From NCBI RefSeq assembly GCF_023073335.1, contig NZ_JADPJG010000003.1:347789-411788 (forward strand): a DNA stretch of 64,000 bases. Direction: 5' to 3'. Every line of letters begins with the position of its first letter. Within the stretch, counting starts at the first letter, position 1. The stretch comes from Bradyrhizobium sp. 21 (GTDB lineage: Bacteria; Pseudomonadota; Alphaproteobacteria; Rhizobiales; Xanthobacteraceae). A program made the translations under genes and the position numbers. The notes beneath the pieces are model-generated. The model ran no database searches. It worked only from the letters and a program-made list of their open reading frames with translations, and was not told where the DNA came from. This document shows positions 60,301-64,000 of the stretch, in pieces.

Positions 60301-60353
60301 ACGTCGAGCGTCAATCTTGTTCAATGCGGCGCCAGCATTCCGGGTGGAGAAAG

Positions 60354-61580
60354 ATGACTGTCGTTCGATTTCAGGTTGCGGCCCTTTTGGCCGCATTCGC
60401 TTTGTGCACTGCGATGAGCGGCCCGGCACTGGCGCAGAAGAAATACGACAGCGGCGCCTCCGATACCGAGATCAAGATCGGCAACATCATGCCCTATAGC
60501 GGCCCGGCCTCCGCCTATGCCGCGATCGGCAAGGCCGAGGAGGCCTATTTCAACAAGATCAATGCCGAGGGTGGCATCAACGGCCGCAAGATCAGGTTCA
60601 TCTCCTACGACGACGGCTATTCGCCGCCGAAGACCGTGGAGCAGGCCCGCAAGCTGGTCGAGAGCGACGGGGTGCTGCTGATCTTCGGCTCGCTCGGCAC
60701 CTCCACCAACGGCGCGATCCGCAAATACATGAACGAGAAGAAGGTGCCGCAATTGTTCGTGGCGAGCGGTGCCTCGAAGTGGAACGATCCCAAGCAATAT
60801 CCGTGGACCATGGGCTGGCAGCCGAGCTACGCGAGCGAGGCGCGGATCTACGCCAAATACATCATGAAGGAGAAGCCGGACGGCAAGATCGGCGTGCTCT
60901 ACCAGAACGACGATTTCGGCAAGGACTATCTGAAGGGGCTGAAGGAAGGTCTCGGGCCCAAGGGCTCGATGATCGTGCTGGAAGACGGTTACGACACGTC
61001 GGAGCCGGCCATCGACGAGCACGTCGTGAAATTGAAGGCATCCGGCGCCGACATCTTTGTCAGCATCACCACGCCGAAATTTGCAGCGCAAGCGATCAAG
61101 AAGGCGGCCGAGATCAATTGGCACCCCCTCCACATCATCTCCAACGTCTCGGCCTCGGTCGGCGGCGTGCTCGAGCCGGCGGGGCTCGAGATCTCGCAAG
61201 GCATCCTGTCGGCGAGCTACACCAAGGACGGCTCCGACCCGCAATGGAATGCCGATGACGGCATGAAGAGGTTCTACAATTTCGTCGCGCAGTACGATCC
61301 CAAGGCCAACAAGCTCGATGCCGGCGTGGTGTTCGGCTATGCCGCCGCCCAGACCATGGTGAAGGTGCTGCAAATGTGCGGCGACGACCTCACCCATGAG
61401 AACGTCATGAAGCAGGCCGCCCGCCTGAAGGATTTCGAACCCGACACATTGCTGCCCGGCATCAAGATCAACACCGCAGCCGATAATTTCGCCCCGATCG
61501 AGCAGCTCCAGATGATGCGGTTCAAGGGCCGGAAATGGGAGCTGTTCGGGGAGGTCATCTCGAGCGAGATCGGCCACTGA
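60354..61580 (+). CDS. Periplasmic substrate-binding protein, copy 2 (LIV/Peripla_BP_6)
   Basis: 408 residues; signal peptide of about 27 residues ending PALAQKKYD. The same fold and motifs as copy 1, with MPYSGPASAYAAIGKAEEAYFNKINAEGG and SYDDGYSPPKTVEQARKLVESDGVL. GTGGAGAAAG precedes the ATG at 60354. Differences from copy 1 are spread along the protein (for example CSEPA/TSEPA-type changes and the DAGVVFGYAAAQTMV segment), so the ligand preference may differ. Confidence 0.9.
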   Translation: MTVVRFQVAALLAAFALCTAMSGPALAQKKYDSGASDTEIKIGNIMPYSGPASAYAAIGKAEEAYFNKINAEGGINGRKIRFISYDDGYSPPKTVEQARKLVESDGVLLIFGSLGTSTNGAIRKYMNEKKVPQLFVASGASKWNDPKQYPWTMGWQPSYASEARIYAKYIMKEKPDGKIGVLYQNDDFGKDYLKGLKEGLGPKGSMIVLEDGYDTSEPAIDEHVVKLKASGADIFVSITTPKFAAQAIKKAAEINWHPLHIISNVSASVGGVLEPAGLEISQGILSASYTKDGSDPQWNADDGMKRFYNFVAQYDPKANKLDAGVVFGYAAAQTMVKVLQMCGDDLTHENVMKQAARLKDFEPDTLLPGIKINTAADNFAPIEQLQMMRFKGRKWELFGEVISSEIGH

Positions 61581-61682
61581 TATCGCAACTCAAAATCGCC
61601 CCCGATTGGTTAATCAACTCAAGACAGCCGCCCCTCTCGCAGCGCACACGAGGACGCGCCTGTTCCTGACTACTAAAGAAGC

Positions 61683-61716
61683 AGCCCCCGCGACACCGTC
61701 GCAGGGGCTTTCTGTT
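61683..61716 (+). terminator. Intrinsic terminator after binding protein 2
   Basis: AGCCCCCGCGAC and GTCGCAGGGGCT pair over 12 positions with one C:A mismatch, followed by TTCTGTTG. The downstream sequence resembles that after copy 1, suggesting the terminator was duplicated with the gene. Confidence 0.75.
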
Positions 61717-61816
61717 GTAGGCGTCGGGCAAATCGTATTGAATTGCGGCCGCGTCGCCAAAAACAAGCAACACAAGAAAAGGGGCGCACACACACCAAGA
61801 AAATAGGGAGATAGGA

Positions 61817-63046
61817 ATGCCCGCTGTCACCGGCAAACTTGCGGTCGCGTCACTGGCGCTTGCGCTCATTGCGGCCTCGGCCTCCACTGCATCGGCCCAG
61901 AAGAAATACGATACCGGCGCGACCGATACCGAGATCAAGGTCGGCAACATCATGCCCTACAGCGGACCAGCCTCCGCCTACGGCATCATCGGGCGGACCG
62001 AAGCCGCCTATTTCAAGAAGATCAACGACGAAGGCGGCATCAACGGCCGCAAGATCAACTTCATCTCCTATGACGACGCCTACTCGCCGCCGAAGACGGT
62101 GGAGCAGGCGCGCAAGCTGGTCGAGAGCGACGAGGTGCTGTTCATCTTCAACTCGCTCGGCACGCCGCCGAACTCGGCGATCCACAAATACATGAACTCG
62201 AAGAAGGTGCCGCAGCTCCTGGTCGCGACCGGCGCCACCAAGTGGAACGATCCGCAGAACTTCCCCTGGACCATGGGCTGGCAGCCCAACTACCAGAGCG
62301 AGACGCAGATCTATGCGAAATGGCTGCTCAAGAACAAGCCGGACGCCAAGATCGCCGTGCTGTTCCAGAACGACGATTACGGCAAGGACTATCTCAAGGG
62401 CCTGAAGGACGGCCTCGGCGCCAAGGCCGCGTCGATGATCGTCATGGAAGAGAGCTACGAGACCTCGGAGCCGACCATCGACAACCACATCGTCAAGCTG
62501 AAATCCACCGGTGCCGACGTCTTCATGAACATCACGACGCCGAAATTCGCGGCGCAGGCGATCAAGAAGGTGGCTGAGATCGGCTGGAAGCCGCTGCACT
62601 TCCTCAACAACGTCTCGGCCTCCGTCGGCAGCGTGCTCAAGCCCGCCGGTTTCGAGAACTCGCAGGACATCATCTCCGCCGACTATCTGAAGGACATTTC
62701 GGATTCGACGTGGAACAGCGATCCCGGCATGAAAGAATTCGTCGCCTTCATGAACAAGTACTTCCCCGACGGCGACAAGCTCGACCACGGCACCATCGTC
62801 GGTTACGGCGTGGCCCAGACCCTGGTCCAGATCCTGAAGCAGTGCGGCGACGATCTCACGCGCGAGAACGTCATGAAGCAGGCCGCCAGCCTGAAGAACT
62901 TCCGCACCGAAGTGCTGCTGCCGGGCGTGCAGATCAACACGTCCCCGACCGACTTCGCGCCGATCAGCCAGCTCCAGCTCGAGAAGTTCAAGGGCGACAA
63001 GTGGGAGCTGTTCGGCGACGTGATCAGCGCCGACGTCGGCGGCTAG
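61817..63046 (+). CDS. Periplasmic substrate-binding protein, copy 3 (LIV/Peripla_BP_6)
   Basis: 409 residues; signal peptide ending ASTASAQKKYDTGATDTE. Same fold as copies 1 and 2 (IMPYSGPASAYGIIGRTEAAYFKKINDEGG, SYDDAYSPPKTVEQARKLV). AGGGAGATAGG lies upstream of the ATG. Copy 3 is nearer to copy 1 in several stretches (for example EESYETSEPTID versus EESYEVSEPSID). Its own terminator follows. Confidence 0.9.
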   Translation: MPAVTGKLAVASLALALIAASASTASAQKKYDTGATDTEIKVGNIMPYSGPASAYGIIGRTEAAYFKKINDEGGINGRKINFISYDDAYSPPKTVEQARKLVESDEVLFIFNSLGTPPNSAIHKYMNSKKVPQLLVATGATKWNDPQNFPWTMGWQPNYQSETQIYAKWLLKNKPDAKIAVLFQNDDYGKDYLKGLKDGLGAKAASMIVMEESYETSEPTIDNHIVKLKSTGADVFMNITTPKFAAQAIKKVAEIGWKPLHFLNNVSASVGSVLKPAGFENSQDIISADYLKDISDSTWNSDPGMKEFVAFMNKYFPDGDKLDHGTIVGYGVAQTLVQILKQCGDDLTRENVMKQAASLKNFRTEVLLPGVQINTSPTDFAPISQLQLEKFKGDKWELFGDVISADVGG

Positions 63047-63070
63047 CCGCCTGAAGAACGCGACGATGAA

Positions 63071-63103
63071 AACCCCCTGCGCTGGTCGCGCAGGGGGTTT
63101 TTG
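63071..63103 (+). terminator. Intrinsic terminator after binding protein 3
   Basis: AACCCCCTGCGC (63071-63082) and GCGCAGGGGGTT (63088-63099) pair perfectly around TGGTC, followed by TTTTGC. It ends the importer cluster. Confidence 0.9.
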
Positions 63104-63241
63104 CTTGCGCGTCGATTATGATCACGCGATTGCACAATCGAATGATGGCAAAGCCCGCTTACGCTTTGGCGCATGATGCGGTAGGCAGGTGAGCGGCGCA
63201 TTTGCCGCCAGTCTGTTCCGTCCGCCTGGGGCTTTTTCGCC

Positions 63242-64000
63242 ATGACCGACCGACGTCCCCTGCTCCGCGCGCTCTACGACGCCGCCGTTGCCGCCGCCCA
63301 TCCCAGCACGATTCTGGCTCCGCATCTGCGGCCCGCACCCAGGGGACGCGTGATCTGCCTTGCCGCCGGCAAGGGCGCGGCCGCGATGGCCGCGGCCGCT
63401 GAGCGGCACTATCTCGACACGCTCCACCTCGCGCCGGAACGCCTCGTCGGCATCGCCACCACGCGCCACGGCTACGGCGTGCCGACCCGCCGCATCCGCG
63501 TGGTCGAGGCCGGCCATCCCGTGCCTGACGAAGCCGGCCTGAAGGGCGCGGCCGACACGCTCGCGCTCGCGGGAGAGGCCGGGCCCGACGACCTTCTCCT
63601 GGTGCTGCTCACCGGCGGCGGTTCGGCGAACTGGATCGCGCCCGTGGACGGCATCAGCTTCGCGCAGAAGCAGGCGGTCAACAAGGCGCTGCTCCGCTCG
63701 GGCGCGCCGATCGGCGAGATGAACATCGTGCGCAAGCATCTGTCGCGGATCAAGGGCGGCCGGCTGGCGCGCGCCGGCAAGAATGCCGCCGAGATCGTGA
63801 CGCTGGCGATCTCCGACGTGCCGCATGACGATCCTTCCGCGATCGCCTCCGGCCCCACCGTGGCCGATCCGAGCACGCTCGCTGATGCGCGCGCGATCGT
63901 GGCCAGGTACAAGCTTGACATCGATGACGCCGTGCGCCGCGCCCTGGACGATGCCGGCAACGAAAGCTGCAAGCCGGCTGACGCCGCCTTTGCGCGCGCG
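63242..64000 (+). CDS. DUF4147 glycerate kinase / TtuD-like protein (3' end outside window)
   Basis: 253 codons are visible from ATG 63242 and the frame is open to the right edge. Recognised motifs are VICLAAGKGAAAMAAAAE, EAGHPVPDEAG, LLVLLTGGGSANW, VNKALLRSGAPIGEMNIVRKHLSRIKGGRLA and ISDVPHDDPSAIASGPTVADPST, all typical of glycerate 2-kinases of the DUF4147 group (also called hydroxypyruvate reductase TtuD/GckA). It would phosphorylate D-glycerate. It begins about 195 bp after the third binding-protein gene and its terminator, so it is a separate unit. Confidence 0.92.
   Translation, partial: MTDRRPLLRALYDAAVAAAHPSTILAPHLRPAPRGRVICLAAGKGAAAMAAAAERHYLDTLHLAPERLVGIATTRHGYGVPTRRIRVVEAGHPVPDEAGLKGAADTLALAGEAGPDDLLLVLLTGGGSANWIAPVDGISFAQKQAVNKALLRSGAPIGEMNIVRKHLSRIKGGRLARAGKNAAEIVTLAISDVPHDDPSAIASGPTVADPSTLADARAIVARYKLDIDDAVRRALDDAGNESCKPADAAFARA

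Overview
The window is high-GC DNA with long, tightly packed genes in both orientations and reads as chromosome of a Bradyrhizobium-like alphaproteobacterium (Nitrobacteraceae). Pointers are a CycM-type membrane cytochrome c beside kdsB-pheA, a cpa/tad pilus locus of alphaproteobacterial layout, a beta-oxidation operon in the gene order of Rhodopseudomonas palustris pimFABCDE, and dispersed palindromic intergenic elements of the kind common in these genomes. Species is not determined. No rRNA, tRNA, CRISPR array, prophage or intact insertion sequence was seen.

Layout. 1-0.85 kb: the 3' part of an IF-1 gene and a cold-shock protein gene. 0.85-13.8 kb: a complete Flp/Tad pilus locus. On the + strand it runs flp, a possible 48-codon gene, cpaA, cpaB, cpaC, cpaD, cpaE, cpaF, tadB, tadC. 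On the - strand lie two TadE/TadG-type pseudopilins, a stand-alone CpaC-N-domain protein and the TPR lipoprotein TadD; an unrelated sterol-desaturase-type hydroxylase sits inside the locus. 13.9-18.4 kb: metallophosphoesterase, small membrane protein, M17 aminopeptidase, NlpC/P60 hydrolase. 18.4-26.1 kb: a five-gene Yej-type peptide ABC importer with two substrate-binding proteins. 26.3-34.9 kb: housekeeping genes cycM, kdsB, pheA, an LLM flavin monooxygenase, metF and metH. 34.9-45.7 kb: a more accessory stretch with a Cys-rich secreted peptide overlapped by a membrane-anchored unknown, GST, ArsR-type regulator with PLP dehydratase, two unknowns, a palindromic repeat, an unknown plus DyP peroxidase pair, glpK, and an MBOAT/SGNH acyl-transfer pair.

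45.7-63.1 kb is one functional block. On the - strand a six-gene operon encodes full beta-oxidation: bifunctional hydratase/dehydrogenase, acyl-CoA ligase, thiolase, two acyl-CoA dehydrogenases and an SDR, in pim order. A divergent IclR-type regulator is separated from it by 126 bp carrying a perfect 19-bp palindrome. On the + strand follow a LIV-type ABC importer (ATPase, ATPase, permease, permease) and three tandem paralogous binding proteins, each followed by its own terminator. The block looks like an uptake-plus-degradation system for dicarboxylic or related acids under one regulator. The window ends inside a DUF4147 glycerate kinase gene.

Most noteworthy: the palindromic element found in every non-overlapping gap of the pim-like operon, the palindrome at its control region, the triplicated binding-protein genes with duplicated intergenic DNA, the small unlisted pilus-locus gene, and the unknown protein paired with the DyP peroxidase.
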